In this document: piece after piece, positions 8,607 to 17,919 of the stretch
Numbering within the stretch: position 1 is the stretch's first letter
Layout: every line of letters begins with the position of its first letter
Assembly: GCF_900111675.1 (NCBI RefSeq)
Contig: NZ_FOHO01000001.1
Coordinates: 1-64,000, forward strand
Length of the DNA stretch: 64,000 bases
Origin: Paracoccus homiensis
GTDB taxonomy: Bacteria; Pseudomonadota; Alphaproteobacteria; Rhodobacterales; Rhodobacteraceae
Direction of reading: 5' to 3'
Made by a program: the position numbers and the translations under genes
The notes under the pieces: model-generated
The model's database searches: none
What the model saw: the letters and a program-made list of their open reading frames with translations, nothing else
What the model was told of the DNA's origin: nothing

Positions 8607-9521
8607 ATGAGAAAGCAGAACATGAATCGGGACTGGATCGCCACCGCTCGCACCCTCTCCGAGGCGCTGCCCTATCTGCAACGCTATTCCGGCGCCGTCG
8701 TCGTCGTGAAATTCGGCGGCAACGCGATGGGCGACGATGAGGCGATGGCCGAATTCGCCCGCGACATCGTGTTGATGAAACAGGTCGGCATGAACCCGGT
8801 CGTCTGCCATGGCGGCGGCCCGATGATCAATGAACTGCTGGGCAAGCTGGGCATCGAAAGCAATTTCGTCCGTGGCAAGCGCGTCACCACCAAGGAAACC
8901 GTCGAAGTCGTCGAGATGGTGCTGTCCGGCCTTGTGAACAAGCGTATCGTTCAGGCGATCAACGATGCCGGCGGCCGCGCTGTCGGGATCAGCGGCAAGG
9001 ACGACGACATGATGGTCTGCGAGGCCGATGATCCGGAACTGGGCTTCGTCGGCCGCCCCGTGGAAATGAACATCCAGATCATCCGCGACCTGTACACCGC
9101 CGGCATGATCCCGGTCTGCGCCCCCGTCGCGACCGGCATGGCCGACAACGAAACCTTCAACGTCAATGGCGATACCGCCGCCGGGGCCATCGCAGGCGCG
9201 CTTCAGGCCGACCGTCTGCTGCTGCTGACCGATGTCGCCGGCGTCAAGGACCAGACCGGCGAGGTGGTGACCCAGCTGCATCCCGACACGGTGCGCGAAA
9301 TGATCGCGGATGGCCGCATCAATGGCGGCATGATCCCAAAGACCGAAACCGCGCTGAAGGCCATCGACGAAGGTGTTCGTGCCGTGGTCATCCTGGACGG
9401 CCGCGTGCCCAATGCCTGCCTGCTTGAACTGTTCACCGAACATGGCGCAGGCAGCCTGATCCGCACGACCGAGCCACGGGTGAAGCCGCATGGCCTTCGC
9501 CAGGGCGATACCAGCCTGTAA
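8607..9521 (+). CDS. argB: Acetylglutamate kinase
   Basis: This enzyme phosphorylates N-acetyl-L-glutamate in the second step of arginine synthesis. The amino-acid-kinase fold shows KFGGNAMG near the N-terminus, the substrate loop [22 protein letters not shown], and the C-terminal [10 protein letters not shown] segment. That segment matches arginine-sensitive, hexameric ArgB forms, though this is inferred. The ATG at 8607 is preceded by AGGGG; a second ATG at 8622 gives the MNRDW start common in relatives and is equally possible. Confidence 0.95.
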   Translation: MRKQNMNRDWIATARTLSEALPYLQRYSGAVVVVKFGGNAMGDDEAMAEFARDIVLMKQVGMNPVVCHGGGPMINELLGKLGIESNFVRGKRVTTKETVEVVEMVLSGLVNKRIVQAINDAGGRAVGISGKDDDMMVCEADDPELGFVGRPVEMNIQIIRDLYTAGMIPVCAPVATGMADNETFNVNGDTAAGAIAGALQADRLLLLTDVAGVKDQTGEVVTQLHPDTVREMIADGRINGGMIPKTETALKAIDEGVRAVVILDGRVPNACLLELFTEHGAGSLIRTTEPRVKPHGLRQGDTSL

Positions 9522-9547
9522 ACGCGAACTTTTCGCCTGCCCATGAT

Positions 9548-9586
9548 GTCCCGCCACGGCAAGCCCGCGGCGGGACTGCGTTTTTT
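9548..9586 (+). terminator. Rho-independent terminator after argB
   Basis: GTCCCGCC (9548-9555) pairs perfectly with GGCGGGAC (9569-9576), and a run of six T follows at 9581-9586. It lies 26 bp after the argB stop. Confidence 0.8.
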
Positions 9587-9677
9587 CGGCAATCCCATGC
9601 GCAGTCTGCTTGCCGAACAAACAAATGCTGTGGCAGGCTGCATTCATATTCGGCCAGAGAAGTGAGGCATCCAACAT

Positions 9678-10196
9678 ATGACCCCTCTTGGACATCGACG
9701 CCTGATCCTGACGCGGCATGCCAAATCTGCATGGGACGACCCAAGGCTGGACGATCACGATCGCCCGCTGAACGATCGCGGTCGCCGTTCCGCACGCGAA
9801 TTGGGCGATTTCATGGCCAGCCGGGGATATGAACCCGAAGAGGTCCTTTGCTCGACCTCGCGCCGCACCCGCGAAACATGGGAGGTGATCGCCGCCGCCC
9901 CGCTGGAGGTGCGCCCGCTGGTCCGTTATGAGCCGGGCCTTTACCACGCCAGCGCGGAAAAGATGCTGACGATCCTGCGCAGCGCATCGCAGCCGACGGT
10001 CATGATGGTGGGCCATAATCCGGGCATCGCGGAATTCGCCGCCATGCTGCCCGCGCGCCTGCCGACCCATGCGGAATTTCGCCGCTACCCGACCTGTGCC
10101 ACGCTGGTCGTCGATTTTCAGATCGAGAACTGGGGCGATGTTGCCCCCGGTCTTGGCAGCGTGATGGATTTCGTCCGCTTCGACGGCCGCGGCTAA
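9678..10196 (+). CDS. SixA-like histidine phosphatase
   Basis: This 172-residue phosphatase of the histidine-acid (phosphoglycerate mutase-like) superfamily carries the RHG-type motif as LTRHAKSAWDD (about residues 10-20) and a second catalytic His in MVGHNPG (about 114). SixA proteins remove phosphate from phosphohistidine, and the partner here is unknown. Residues in the STSRRTRETW segment match the family. The gene is monocistronic, between the argB terminator and the convergent aap operon. Confidence 0.88.
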   Translation: MTPLGHRRLILTRHAKSAWDDPRLDDHDRPLNDRGRRSARELGDFMASRGYEPEEVLCSTSRRTRETWEVIAAAPLEVRPLVRYEPGLYHASAEKMLTILRSASQPTVMMVGHNPGIAEFAAMLPARLPTHAEFRRYPTCATLVVDFQIENWGDVAPGLGSVMDFVRFDGRG

Positions 10197-10232
10197 GGGC
10201 CGCTTCGCTTTCAGGAAAAGTGACCGGGGGGT

Positions 10233-10255
10233 CCGGGGGGCGTGAAGCCCCCCGG
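10233..10255. terminator. Hairpin between convergent sixA-like gene and aapP
   Basis: CCGGGGGG (10233-10240) and CCCCCCGG (10248-10255) pair over 8 bp with a 7-base loop. There is no strong T run, so termination is plausible but not certain. It lies between two convergent genes. Confidence 0.45.
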
Positions 10256-10279
10256 CCGTCGCGGGACGCAATCGCGGGT

Positions 10280-11068
10280 CTAGTGACCCAGGATCTGGCT
10301 CAGGAACAGCTTCGTCCGCTCCGACTGCGGGTTGTTGAAAAAGTCATGCGGGTTGTTCTGCTCGACGATCTGCCCCTGATCCATGAAGATCACCCGGTTT
10401 GCCACGGCCTGCGCAAAGCCCATCTCATGGGTCACGCACAGCATGGTCATCCCCTCTTCGGCCAGTTCGATCATCGTATCCAGAACTTCCTTGATCATTT
10501 CGGGGTCAAGCGCCGAGGTCGGCTCGTCGAACAACATGATCTTGGGCTGCATGCACAGCGACCGGGCGATCGCCACGCGCTGTTGCTGACCGCCCGACAG
10601 CTGGCCCGGATATTTGTGGGCCTGCTCGGGGATCTTCACCTTTTCAAGGAACTGCATGGCCGTCGCCTCGGCCTGTTTCTTCGGCACCTTGCGAACCCAG
10701 ATCGGCGCCAGCGTGCAGTTTTCAAGCACCGTCAGATGCGGGAACAGGTTGAAATGCTGGAACACCATGCCGACCTCGGACCGAACCTTGTCGATATTCT
10801 TGATATCGCTGGTCAGCTCGACATTATCGACGACGATATGCCCCGACTGATGTTCCTCCAGCCGGTTGATGCAGCGGATCAGCGTCGATTTTCCCGATCC
10901 CGACGGTCCGGCGATCACGATCCGCTCGCCCTTGTGAACCGTCAGGTTGATGTCACGCAGCACATGGAAGGTGCCATACCATTTGTTCATGGCGCGGATG
11001 TCGATGGCGACCTCATCGCTGACTTCCATATGGCTGCGGTCGATCTTGCGCGTGATGGCTTCGCTCAT
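10280..11068 (-). CDS. aapP: General L-amino acid ABC transporter, ATP-binding subunit
   Basis: This 262-residue ATPase energises amino-acid uptake. Walker A is GPSGSGKST (about residues 54-62), the Q loop lies in [13 protein letters not shown], the signature is LSGGQQQR, Walker B is [14 protein letters not shown], and the switch His is in VTHEMGFA. The ATG at 11068 has an AAGGAG site; the longer frame upstream overlaps aapM and is rejected. It is the last gene of aapJ-aapQ-aapM-aapP, 10 bp after aapM. Confidence 0.95.
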   Translation of the reverse strand: MSEAITRKIDRSHMEVSDEVAIDIRAMNKWYGTFHVLRDINLTVHKGERIVIAGPSGSGKSTLIRCINRLEEHQSGHIVVDNVELTSDIKNIDKVRSEVGMVFQHFNLFPHLTVLENCTLAPIWVRKVPKKQAEATAMQFLEKVKIPEQAHKYPGQLSGGQQQRVAIARSLCMQPKIMLFDEPTSALDPEMIKEVLDTMIELAEEGMTMLCVTHEMGFAQAVANRVIFMDQGQIVEQNNPHDFFNNPQSERTKLFLSQILGH

Positions 11069-11078
11069 GGCGGGCTCC

Positions 11079-12533
11079 TTAACGGTGGTCACGGGCAAGG
11101 CGACGCTCGAGATACATCGAATAGCGCGACATGCCGAAACAGATGAGGAAGAAGATGACGCCCACGAAGATATAGGGCTCCCAGTAGATGCCTTTCCAGG
11201 ACGTGCTGGCGCGGACGGCATCGGACATGGATTTCAACGGGTCATAAAGCCCCACGAAAGTCACCAGGGTCGTATCCTTGAACATCCCGATAAAGGTCGA
11301 GACGATGCCCGGGATCGAGATTTTCAGCGCCTGCGGCAGGATGATCAGCCGCTGCGCCTTCCAGTAATCCAGCCCCAGCGCGTCCGCGGCCTCGTATTGT
11401 CCCTTGGGCAGGGCGGCCAGACCGCCACGGATCACCTCGGCCATATAGGCGGCGGCAAACAGCGTCACCATGATGATGACCCGCAGGATGATGTCGAAAT
11501 TGGTGCCCGGCGGCAGGAAGTAATTCAGCAACAGCGAGGCCACGAACAGCAGCGTGATCAGCGGCACGCCACGGATGAATTCGATGAACATCACCGCCAG
11601 CGAGGTTACAAGGAACATGTCCGAACGTCGCGCCAATGCCAGCACGATCCCCAATGGCAGGGACAGCGCAATGCCCGCCACGCCGATGGTGATCGACAGC
11701 AGAAAGCCACCGAACTGATCGGAATCGACCGGCGTTATTCCCAGCGGGATCAGGTTCTGCGCGTCGGATGCGGCGGCCCCGGCGAACCCGATCCACCAGA
11801 TCATCGCGACCAGCGCGGCCGCAACCGCCGACAGCATGGGCGACACCCGCGCCGCCACAAGCCAGGCGCCCCAGCCCAGGCCAAAGCCCACCAGAACCAT
11901 GATCACGCCCCAGATGCTGCCCCCCCACAAAAGCCATACGCCCAGCAAGGGATACAGCGCCGAGAAGATCAGCAGATACAGGGGATGACGCTCGGCGATG
12001 ACGCTCGCGCCGATGGTGACGGCGGCCGCGAAGATCAGCCACAGCACGGGGGTTCCCAACGCGACCAGCAGGATCAGGGTCACCGCCGTGGTCAGACCCA
12101 GGATCAGGCGCCGCAGCGACCGGCTTTCCGAAAACAGCACCGGTGCCAGCGCCACGAACAATAGGCCAAAGACCAGCGTCGGGCGCCAATACAGATCGGA
12201 GGGATAGAACCCATAGACATACTGGTTCCAGCGTTCGCGAATGACCGCGAAACAGGCACCCCGCGCGCCCTCGCCCCATGTCTCGGCGATGATCTGACGG
12301 CATTCCGACAGGCTGTTCGCGGACCAGACGCTATGCGCGAACCAGTCCCAGAAATGGCTGACAAGAAACCAGATGATCCCCAGCCCCAGAAGGGTCAGCA
12401 GCGTGTTGACCGGACCCGAGAACAGGTTTTCGCGCAGCCATTTCACCGCGCCCGCCTCGCGTGCGGGGGGGGCCTCGGCGGGCAGCATGGTTTCGCGAAC
12501 GAAGGCGACGGTTTCGGCGTGAATCTCGCTCAT
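11079..12533 (-). CDS. aapM: General L-amino acid ABC transporter permease AapM
   Basis: This is an inner-membrane permease of 484 residues. It has the long N-terminal part and extra helices typical of AapM/BztC. The conserved C-terminal PAAT permease domain contains the EAA loop ([29 protein letters not shown], about residues 390-418). At least eight hydrophobic segments are evident. It starts one base after the aapQ stop, with the ribosome site inside the aapQ end (AAGGAG), indicating strict coupling with its permease partner. Confidence 0.94.
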   Translation of the reverse strand: MSEIHAETVAFVRETMLPAEAPPAREAGAVKWLRENLFSGPVNTLLTLLGLGIIWFLVSHFWDWFAHSVWSANSLSECRQIIAETWGEGARGACFAVIRERWNQYVYGFYPSDLYWRPTLVFGLLFVALAPVLFSESRSLRRLILGLTTAVTLILLVALGTPVLWLIFAAAVTIGASVIAERHPLYLLIFSALYPLLGVWLLWGGSIWGVIMVLVGFGLGWGAWLVAARVSPMLSAVAAALVAMIWWIGFAGAAASDAQNLIPLGITPVDSDQFGGFLLSITIGVAGIALSLPLGIVLALARRSDMFLVTSLAVMFIEFIRGVPLITLLFVASLLLNYFLPPGTNFDIILRVIIMVTLFAAAYMAEVIRGGLAALPKGQYEAADALGLDYWKAQRLIILPQALKISIPGIVSTFIGMFKDTTLVTFVGLYDPLKSMSDAVRASTSWKGIYWEPYIFVGVIFFLICFGMSRYSMYLERRLARDHR

Positions 12534-12534
12534 C

Positions 12535-13791
12535 TTACCGCTCCTTCAGTTTGACGCGGGAATTGAACACGTTCATCCCGGCCGAGATGATCAGGCTCAG
12601 CGCCAGATAGATCGCCATCATCAGCACCATCGCCTCCAGCTCTCGTCCGGTCTGGTTCAGCGTGGTGCCGCCAAGCGTGCCGCGCAGGTCCATGTAGCCG
12701 ACCGCGATCGCAAGCGAGCTGTTCTTGGTCAGGTTCAGGAATTGCGAGATCAGTGGCGGAATGATCACCCGCAGCGCCTGCGGCAGGATCACCAGGTTCA
12801 TCGTCCGGCGCGGACGCAGGCCCAGGGCAAAGGCAGCCTCGCTTTGGCCCTTGCTGACCGCCAGAATGCCCGCGCGGACGATCTCGGCGATGAAGGCACC
12901 GGTATACAGCGTCAGGGCCAGCCACAGCACGACGAACGAATTATCGACATTCATCCCGCCCGAAAAGTTGAAACCCTTCAGTTCCGGCGGCAGCAGATGC
13001 AGCCCGAAGAACCAGATCAGGAACAGCGACGGCACCGTCATCACCGCCAGTGTCTGCCACCAGGTCGTGGGGCGCTGGCCGGTGGCGTCCTGTATCTGCT
13101 GCGCCCGTTTGTGCAGGGCCGTGCGCACCATCCAGCCGCCGATCAGCACGACCATGAACGCGATCAACGCCCAGCTGACCGAAACCCGCGCGCCCAGTTC
13201 CAGACTGCCGGGGTCATTGGTCAGACCCAGCGCGGGGATCGAGGTATAGCGGTTGGTCAGCGCGACATTGTCGAACAGCACCATGGACCATGCCGGATCC
13301 TCGCCGCGATAGGCGCTGGGGGCGGGCAGGATCTCGGTGAACAGCGCATAGATGATCAGGATCCACAGCAACAACGGGATGTTGCGAAAGATCTCGACAT
13401 AGACGGTCATCAGCCGTGCAAACAGCCAGTTGTTCGACAGACGCGCAACGCCGACCACGACCCCGACGATGGTGGCCGCGATGCACCCCAGGATCGAGAC
13501 GATCACCGTGTTCATCAGGCCGATGATCGCGGCACGCAGATGCGTGTCGTCCGAGGTATAGGGGATCGGCGTCTGCGGCAGGTCATAGCCCGCGCGCTGG
13601 AACAGGAAGCCGAAATTGAAATCCTTGCCCAGTGCCTGCAGGTTCTGGATGGTGTTGTTGACCAGCCACCAGCCGAACGCCATCACCAGAACAAACACGA
13701 TCACCTGAAAGGTCATCGACCTGTAGCGCCGGTCATAGACCAGCATACTCAGTCGGAACGGCGGGGTCGCCGGCGCCGAGACGTCCGTCAT
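12535..13791 (-). CDS. aapQ: General L-amino acid ABC transporter permease AapQ
   Basis: This is the first permease of the Aap system, about 418 residues. It has an N-terminal transmembrane helix, a long periplasmic region (about 65-110), further helices, and a C-terminal EAA loop (SEAAFALGLRPRRTMNLVILPQALRV). I chose the ATG at 13791, with GAGG upstream; an in-frame GTG at 13794 is adjacent. It follows aapJ after a 123-bp spacer that contains a strong hairpin, which would leave more message for the binding protein than for the permeases. Confidence 0.94.
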   Translation of the reverse strand: MTDVSAPATPPFRLSMLVYDRRYRSMTFQVIVFVLVMAFGWWLVNNTIQNLQALGKDFNFGFLFQRAGYDLPQTPIPYTSDDTHLRAAIIGLMNTVIVSILGCIAATIVGVVVGVARLSNNWLFARLMTVYVEIFRNIPLLLWILIIYALFTEILPAPSAYRGEDPAWSMVLFDNVALTNRYTSIPALGLTNDPGSLELGARVSVSWALIAFMVVLIGGWMVRTALHKRAQQIQDATGQRPTTWWQTLAVMTVPSLFLIWFFGLHLLPPELKGFNFSGGMNVDNSFVVLWLALTLYTGAFIAEIVRAGILAVSKGQSEAAFALGLRPRRTMNLVILPQALRVIIPPLISQFLNLTKNSSLAIAVGYMDLRGTLGGTTLNQTGRELEAMVLMMAIYLALSLIISAGMNVFNSRVKLKER

Positions 13792-13875
13792 CACATTCTA
13801 CCTCTGCTGCCGGTCGGTTGGGCTTTGTGCCACTTTTCTGCCGGACCGGCGCCCGTTGTTGTCGTTCTTATGCAA

Positions 13876-13898
13876 ACAGGGGCGCAGAACGCCCCTGT
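13876..13898 (-). terminator. Stable hairpin in the aapJ-aapQ spacer (partial terminator or mRNA stabiliser)
   Basis: ACAGGGGCG (13876-13884) pairs perfectly over 9 bp with CGCCCCTGT (13890-13898) around a 5-base loop, 17 bp after the aapJ stop. No long T run follows. Such hairpins commonly let the binding-protein message accumulate above that of the downstream membrane genes. Confidence 0.65.
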
Positions 13899-13914
13899 CG
13901 ATGTCGGATAGGGA

Positions 13915-14931
13915 TCAGCGGAACGGCGGTGCGTAAAGCAGGCCGCCCTGCGTCCATTGCGCGTTCAGGCCGCGGGCCAGACCGATCGGGGTCTGTTCAC
14001 CGATATTGGCCGCGAAGATTTCGCCATAATTGCCGCTGGCCAGGATGGCGCGCTTGGCCCATTCCTTGTCCAGCCCGATCATCGCGCCCAGATCGTCGGT
14101 CACACCCAGAAGGCGCTGAACCTCGGGGTTCTGCGAGGATTTCACCAGCTCTTCGATGTTCTTCGACGTGACGCCGTATTCCTCGGCTGCAATCAGCGCG
14201 TTCAGCGTCCAGCGGACGATATCGCCCCAGTTGCTGTCGCCATGGCGCACGGCCGGACCAAGCGGTTCCTTCGAGATGATCTCGGGCAGGATCACGTGGT
14301 TTTCGGGGTCGGCAAAGGCGGCGCGGGTGGCGGCAAGACCCGATGCGTCGGTCGTATAGGCGTCGCAGGCGCCGGCCATGTATTGCTGTTCGCCTTCGGC
14401 ATTGCTGTCGATATTGACCGGCGAATAGCTGAGATTGTTGGCCTTGAAATAATCGGCCAGGTTCAGTTCGGTCGTGGTGCCGGTCTGGATGCAGATCGTC
14501 GCGCCGTCCAGTTCCTTGGCCGAGGTCACCCCCAGTTCCTTGGGAACCATGAAGCCCTGACCGTCGTAATAGTTGACGCCCACGAAATCCAGCTTCAGGT
14601 CGGTATCGCGCGAGAAGGTCCAGGTCGAGTTCCGCGCCAGCACGTCCACCTCGCCCGAGCTGAGCGCGGTAAAGCGGGTCTGACCCGTGGTCGGCACGTA
14701 TTTCACCTTCGAGGAATCGCCCAGAACCGCGGCGGCAACGGCCTTGCAGACATCGACGTCAAAGCCGGTCCAGTTGCCATTTGCATCCGGTGCGGCAAAA
14801 CCGACCAGACCGGTGTTCACGCCACAGTTCAATTCGCCCCGGGCTTTCACATCGGCCAGTGTGTCGGCCATGCCCATCCCGGCCACCATGGTGGCTGCGG
14901 CGACGGTGCCCAGAAAAACCGATTTTTTCAT
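13915..14931 (-). CDS. aapJ: General L-amino acid ABC transporter, periplasmic binding protein
   Basis: This 338-residue family 3 solute-binding protein captures L-amino acids in the periplasm for AapQMP. A Sec signal peptide covers about residues 1-22 (MKKSVFLGTVAAATMVAGMG, cleavage after AD or MA). Mature sequence begins TLADVKARGELNCGVN, with the GFDVDVCKAVAAAVLG motif of polar amino-acid receptors. An AGGTAAGT-type site precedes the ATG. It is the first gene of the operon, with its own predicted promoter. Confidence 0.95.
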   Translation of the reverse strand: MKKSVFLGTVAAATMVAGMGMADTLADVKARGELNCGVNTGLVGFAAPDANGNWTGFDVDVCKAVAAAVLGDSSKVKYVPTTGQTRFTALSSGEVDVLARNSTWTFSRDTDLKLDFVGVNYYDGQGFMVPKELGVTSAKELDGATICIQTGTTTELNLADYFKANNLSYSPVNIDSNAEGEQQYMAGACDAYTTDASGLAATRAAFADPENHVILPEIISKEPLGPAVRHGDSNWGDIVRWTLNALIAAEEYGVTSKNIEELVKSSQNPEVQRLLGVTDDLGAMIGLDKEWAKRAILASGNYGEIFAANIGEQTPIGLARGLNAQWTQGGLLYAPPFR

Positions 14932-15045
14932 ACTTACCTCTTTGTTGGGTCGCCGGGACCTGATCCGCGGACCCGGTGGTGATGTGCCCTTTTGGCGGGC
15001 GCTTCTTATTCATCTGCCGCCCCCGTGGACCGGGGCCGATAAGCG

Positions 15046-15075
15046 ATATTGTGCCGATCCTTCCCTAGAGGTCAA
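15046..15075 (-). promoter_or_regulatory. Predicted promoter of the aap operon
   Basis: On the reverse strand TTGACC (15075-15070) and CAATAT (15051-15046) are 18 bp apart, about 115 bp upstream of aapJ. The remainder of this 170-bp spacer shows no gene. Confidence 0.45.
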
Positions 15076-15101
15076 GAAAAAGGCCGGACCGGCAGGCGCA
15101 T

Positions 15102-15815
15102 TCAATCGCAGCGCGACAAGGCGTGAAAACGGGCGGCATTGCCGATCGCGATGCGGCGGTTTTCGGCGGCGGTCACGGCCTCATCGTCGCGGCCCCACTG
15201 TTCGGCCTGAAAATCCTCGTCGATGCGAGACAGGCGATGGGCTTCATCGGCGTCGATCCGACCATGCGCCACCGCCAACCCCAGGATCAGCGACCCCGGA
15301 ACCGTCACCAGATCATGCAGCGCCGTCAGGCCCCAAATATCCTGCGCATCGATATGCTGACGCAGGCGCAGCAGGGATTGCGGGTCCTGCGCCACGGGAA
15401 TCACCCCGCTGGTGACGCGCAGCGGCGCCCGCAATTCGACGGCGGCCCAGTCGATCAGCGGGTCCCAGCCCGCCGCCTGCCGCTGCACCAGCTCCTCGGG
15501 GGCGTCGGCGCGATAGGACAGAAGGTCGGTGCCGCCATATTCGGCCAGCATCTGCGCGACGCCATCGAATTGCGGCGCGACCTTTTCGATGGCCGAGTTC
15601 GCGGCCCGGGTCAGTGGCATCGTGTTGGGATTGATGACATCGGTCTGGGCATCCCATTCCTGCGCCACCGCCTGCGCCAGCGCGTCCGTCGGCATGACCA
15701 GGGCGTGCTTGCCCGGCGTACGGACGGGACGGCCATCCAGATAGACCTGCCAGCCGTCATCGCCCTGCCGCGCCTCGGCCTGTTTCCAGAACCGCTTTGC
15801 CTTCCACTCGCTCAT
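15102..15815 (-). CDS. ATP12-family F1-ATPase assembly chaperone
   Basis: This 237-residue alphaproteobacterial homologue of mitochondrial ATP12 binds the F1 alpha subunit during ATP synthase assembly. The conserved N-terminal part (KRFWKQAEA, WQVYLDGRPVRTPGK) and the WDPLIDWA segment are recognisable. The ATG at 15815 overlaps the stop of the preceding HAD gene by one base (TGATG); an ATG nine bases further up is less likely. It is the last gene of the rarA-crcB-rluC-HAD-ATP12 run. Confidence 0.9.
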   Translation of the reverse strand: MSEWKAKRFWKQAEARQGDDGWQVYLDGRPVRTPGKHALVMPTDALAQAVAQEWDAQTDVINPNTMPLTRAANSAIEKVAPQFDGVAQMLAEYGGTDLLSYRADAPEELVQRQAAGWDPLIDWAAVELRAPLRVTSGVIPVAQDPQSLLRLRQHIDAQDIWGLTALHDLVTVPGSLILGLAVAHGRIDADEAHRLSRIDEDFQAEQWGRDDEAVTAAENRRIAIGNAARFHALSRCD

Positions 15816-16468
15816 CAGGCCCACTCCTTGATCGTCCTTGTCAGCCCGTCGAAATCGGCCACGATCCGCCCGGCACCCGCATGACGCAGCGCGGCCTCGG
15901 GGTGATAGCCCCAGGTAACGCCGATCCCGGTGACATCGGCGGCAACGGCCATCTGCATGTCGAATGTGGTATCGCCGACCATCACCGCATCGCCGATCGC
16001 GACACCGGCCTCGTCAAGCGCCGCCAACAACATTTCCGGGCTGGGTTTGGACGGATGATCATCGGCGCATTGCAGCGACGTGAAACAGCCGCTCAGATCA
16101 TGCGCCTCGATCATCGCATTCAGCCCGCGTCGCGATTTTCCGGTCGCCACGGCCAACAGCAGGTCGTCCCGGTCGCGCAGCGCGTTCAGGCAGTCCAGCG
16201 CACCGGGATAAAGCGGCGCATCCTGCACCAGCCTGCGCTGCATGAACGCGGCCTTGTAGGCGGCCAGAATCCGGGCCTGAACCGGCGGCTCGGCTTCGGG
16301 GATCAGTTCCTGAATGGCAAGCGGCAGCGACAACCCCACGATGCCCAGAACCTGCGCCCGCGGCAGCGGATCAAGCCCGACATGCTCGAACGCCTGGGTC
16401 ATCGCGCCGTGGATATGGTGCTGGCTGTCGATCAGTGTGCCATCGACGTCAAAGACGACAAGCTTCAT
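15815..16468 (-). CDS. HAD-superfamily phosphatase (Gph-like)
   Basis: This 217-residue phosphatase has the nucleophile motif DVDGTLID (about residues 6-13), the Thr motif VATGKS, Lys in KPSPEM and the acidic motif MVGDTTFDM, all in order. Overall it resembles phosphoglycolate phosphatases, but substrates in this family are hard to predict. The ATG at 16468 overlaps the pseudouridine synthase stop (ATGA). Confidence 0.9.
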   Translation of the reverse strand: MKLVVFDVDGTLIDSQHHIHGAMTQAFEHVGLDPLPRAQVLGIVGLSLPLAIQELIPEAEPPVQARILAAYKAAFMQRRLVQDAPLYPGALDCLNALRDRDDLLLAVATGKSRRGLNAMIEAHDLSGCFTSLQCADDHPSKPSPEMLLAALDEAGVAIGDAVMVGDTTFDMQMAVAADVTGIGVTWGYHPEAALRHAGAGRIVADFDGLTRTIKEWA

Positions 16469-17517
16469 GTCTGCTCCGCGAAGGGGTCGTCGGGCACGTC
16501 GTTTTCCTGCCATCCCAGCGTTTTCCACGTCCGGGTCATGTGATCGGGCAAGGGCGCCGTCAGGGTCACGCGCTTTTTGGTGATCGGATGGTCAAAGGAC
16601 AGGCTGCGCGCATGCAGATGCAGCTTGCGGCTGATCTCGCCGCCCAGCTGCGCGCCCCAGCCATCGCCCAGATTTTCCTGACCCGAGCCGCCGTATTTCC
16701 CGTCGCCCACGATCGGGTGGCCCAGCTCCGCCATATGCGCGCGCAGCTGATGGGTCCGGCCGGTGATCGGCACCAGCGCGCACCAGCTGACCCGCGTGCC
16801 AAGCGCATCCAGCACGGCATAATCCGTGGTCGCCCGTTTCGCCCCTTCGGTCGAGGCGATGTCGCGGGGATGGACGGCCATCATCTTTTCACCTTCGCCC
16901 CCGCGCCCATGCCCGGGCGCCTTGACCAGACCGTAGCGGATCGTGCCCATGCGCGGCGTGGGCACGCCCGCGACCGCCGCCCAATAGATCTTGCGGGTGG
17001 TGCGGTCACGAAACGCCTCGGACAGGGCCCGCGCGATCCGGTCGGTGCGCGCCAGCAGCAGCACCCCGGATGTGTCCTTGTCCAGACGATGCACCAGCTT
17101 GGGCCGGTCCTTATAGCCGAACATCAGCGCGCCCGTCAGCCCGTCGACATGGCGATTGCCCTGCCCGCTGCCGCCCTGACTGGGCAGACCCGGCGGCTTG
17201 TTCAGGGCGATGATATGTTCGTCCTTCCACAGCACCGCCTGCTGGATCATCTTCTGATCGTTGTCGGGGATGCGCGGGGTCGGTGCCTGCGCCTGCGCGG
17301 CCGGCTTGGCATCGGGCAAGGGTGGGATGCGGATTTCCTGCCCGTCCTCGATACGGCTGTTGGCCTTGACCCGACCGCCATCGACCCGCAGTTGCCCGGT
17401 GCGGCACATCTTTTCGACCGCACCCTGTGTCAATTGCGGAAACTTCTTTTTCAACCAGCGGTCAACCCGCTGCCCGCCCTCGCCTTCCGCGATGCGGATC
17501 GTCTGAACGCCACTCAT
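16465..17517 (-). CDS. rluC: 23S rRNA pseudouridine synthase, RluC/RluD family
   Basis: This 350-residue enzyme converts specific uridines in 23S rRNA. The N-terminal S4 RNA-binding domain (about 15-75) is followed by a catalytic RluA-type domain with the Asp motif VHRLDKDTSGVLLLA (about 147-161). The GRTHQLRAHMAELGHPIVGD motif is also present. A Gln/Ala/Pro-rich linker (AAQAQAPTP) separates the domains. RluC versus RluD cannot be settled by eye. The ATG at 17517 overlaps the crcB stop (ATGA); a longer open frame upstream is antisense noise in crcB. Confidence 0.92.
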   Translation of the reverse strand: MSGVQTIRIAEGEGGQRVDRWLKKKFPQLTQGAVEKMCRTGQLRVDGGRVKANSRIEDGQEIRIPPLPDAKPAAQAQAPTPRIPDNDQKMIQQAVLWKDEHIIALNKPPGLPSQGGSGQGNRHVDGLTGALMFGYKDRPKLVHRLDKDTSGVLLLARTDRIARALSEAFRDRTTRKIYWAAVAGVPTPRMGTIRYGLVKAPGHGRGGEGEKMMAVHPRDIASTEGAKRATTDYAVLDALGTRVSWCALVPITGRTHQLRAHMAELGHPIVGDGKYGGSGQENLGDGWGAQLGGEISRKLHLHARSLSFDHPITKKRVTLTAPLPDHMTRTWKTLGWQENDVPDDPFAEQT

Positions 17518-17888
17518 GCAAAAATTCCTCGTCCGGCGGCCAGTCCCGCGATGACACCCAGAAGCGACAGCAGAACCGAGGCCAGGATGTAGATTGCCGC
17601 ACCCGGCCCCTGCCCCCGTTCCCACAATGTCAGCGCATCCAGCGAAAAGGCCGAAAATGTCGTGAACCCGCCCAGAAACCCGGTCAGCAGCATGGGCGCA
17701 TAATGATTGCCAAAGCGATGCGCAAAGGCCGTCGCCAGCAGCCCCATGACAAAGCTGCCGATCACATTGACAACAACCGTCGCGACCGGAAAGCCCGGCC
17801 CGTGCCACGCGATCGCGCGATAGACGGAATAGCGCGCCGTGGCGCCCAATGCGCCGCCGATGGCGACCTGAAGGAAGGGGTTCATCAT
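17514..17888 (-). CDS. crcB: Fluoride ion channel CrcB/Fluc
   Basis: This 124-residue protein has four transmembrane helices and exports fluoride as an antiparallel dimer. Characteristic motifs are GGALGATARY, VNVIGSFVMG (Asn and Gly of the pore) and GFLGGFTTFSAFS (Phe-box residues). AGGAG lies 6 bp before the ATG at 17888. No fluoride riboswitch is recognisable in the 31-bp gap after rarA, so it is probably transcribed with rarA. Confidence 0.95.
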   Translation of the reverse strand: MMNPFLQVAIGGALGATARYSVYRAIAWHGPGFPVATVVVNVIGSFVMGLLATAFAHRFGNHYAPMLLTGFLGGFTTFSAFSLDALTLWERGQGPGAAIYILASVLLSLLGVIAGLAAGRGIFA

Positions 17889-17919
17889 TGCCTGCTCCTG
17901 TGACCAAGCGCGGCCAAAG

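Noticed and set aside
8604..10271. 555-codon reverse open frame
   Set aside because: It is antisense to argB and the SixA-like gene, and it spans the argB terminator.
10947..12164. 405-codon forward open frame rich in His, Gln and Arg
   Set aside because: It is antisense to aapP and aapM. The low-complexity composition reflects hydrophobic codons of the permease read backwards.
17889..17919. Fluoride riboswitch before crcB
   Set aside because: The gap is only 31 bp, too short for the aptamer, and lacks its conserved core.
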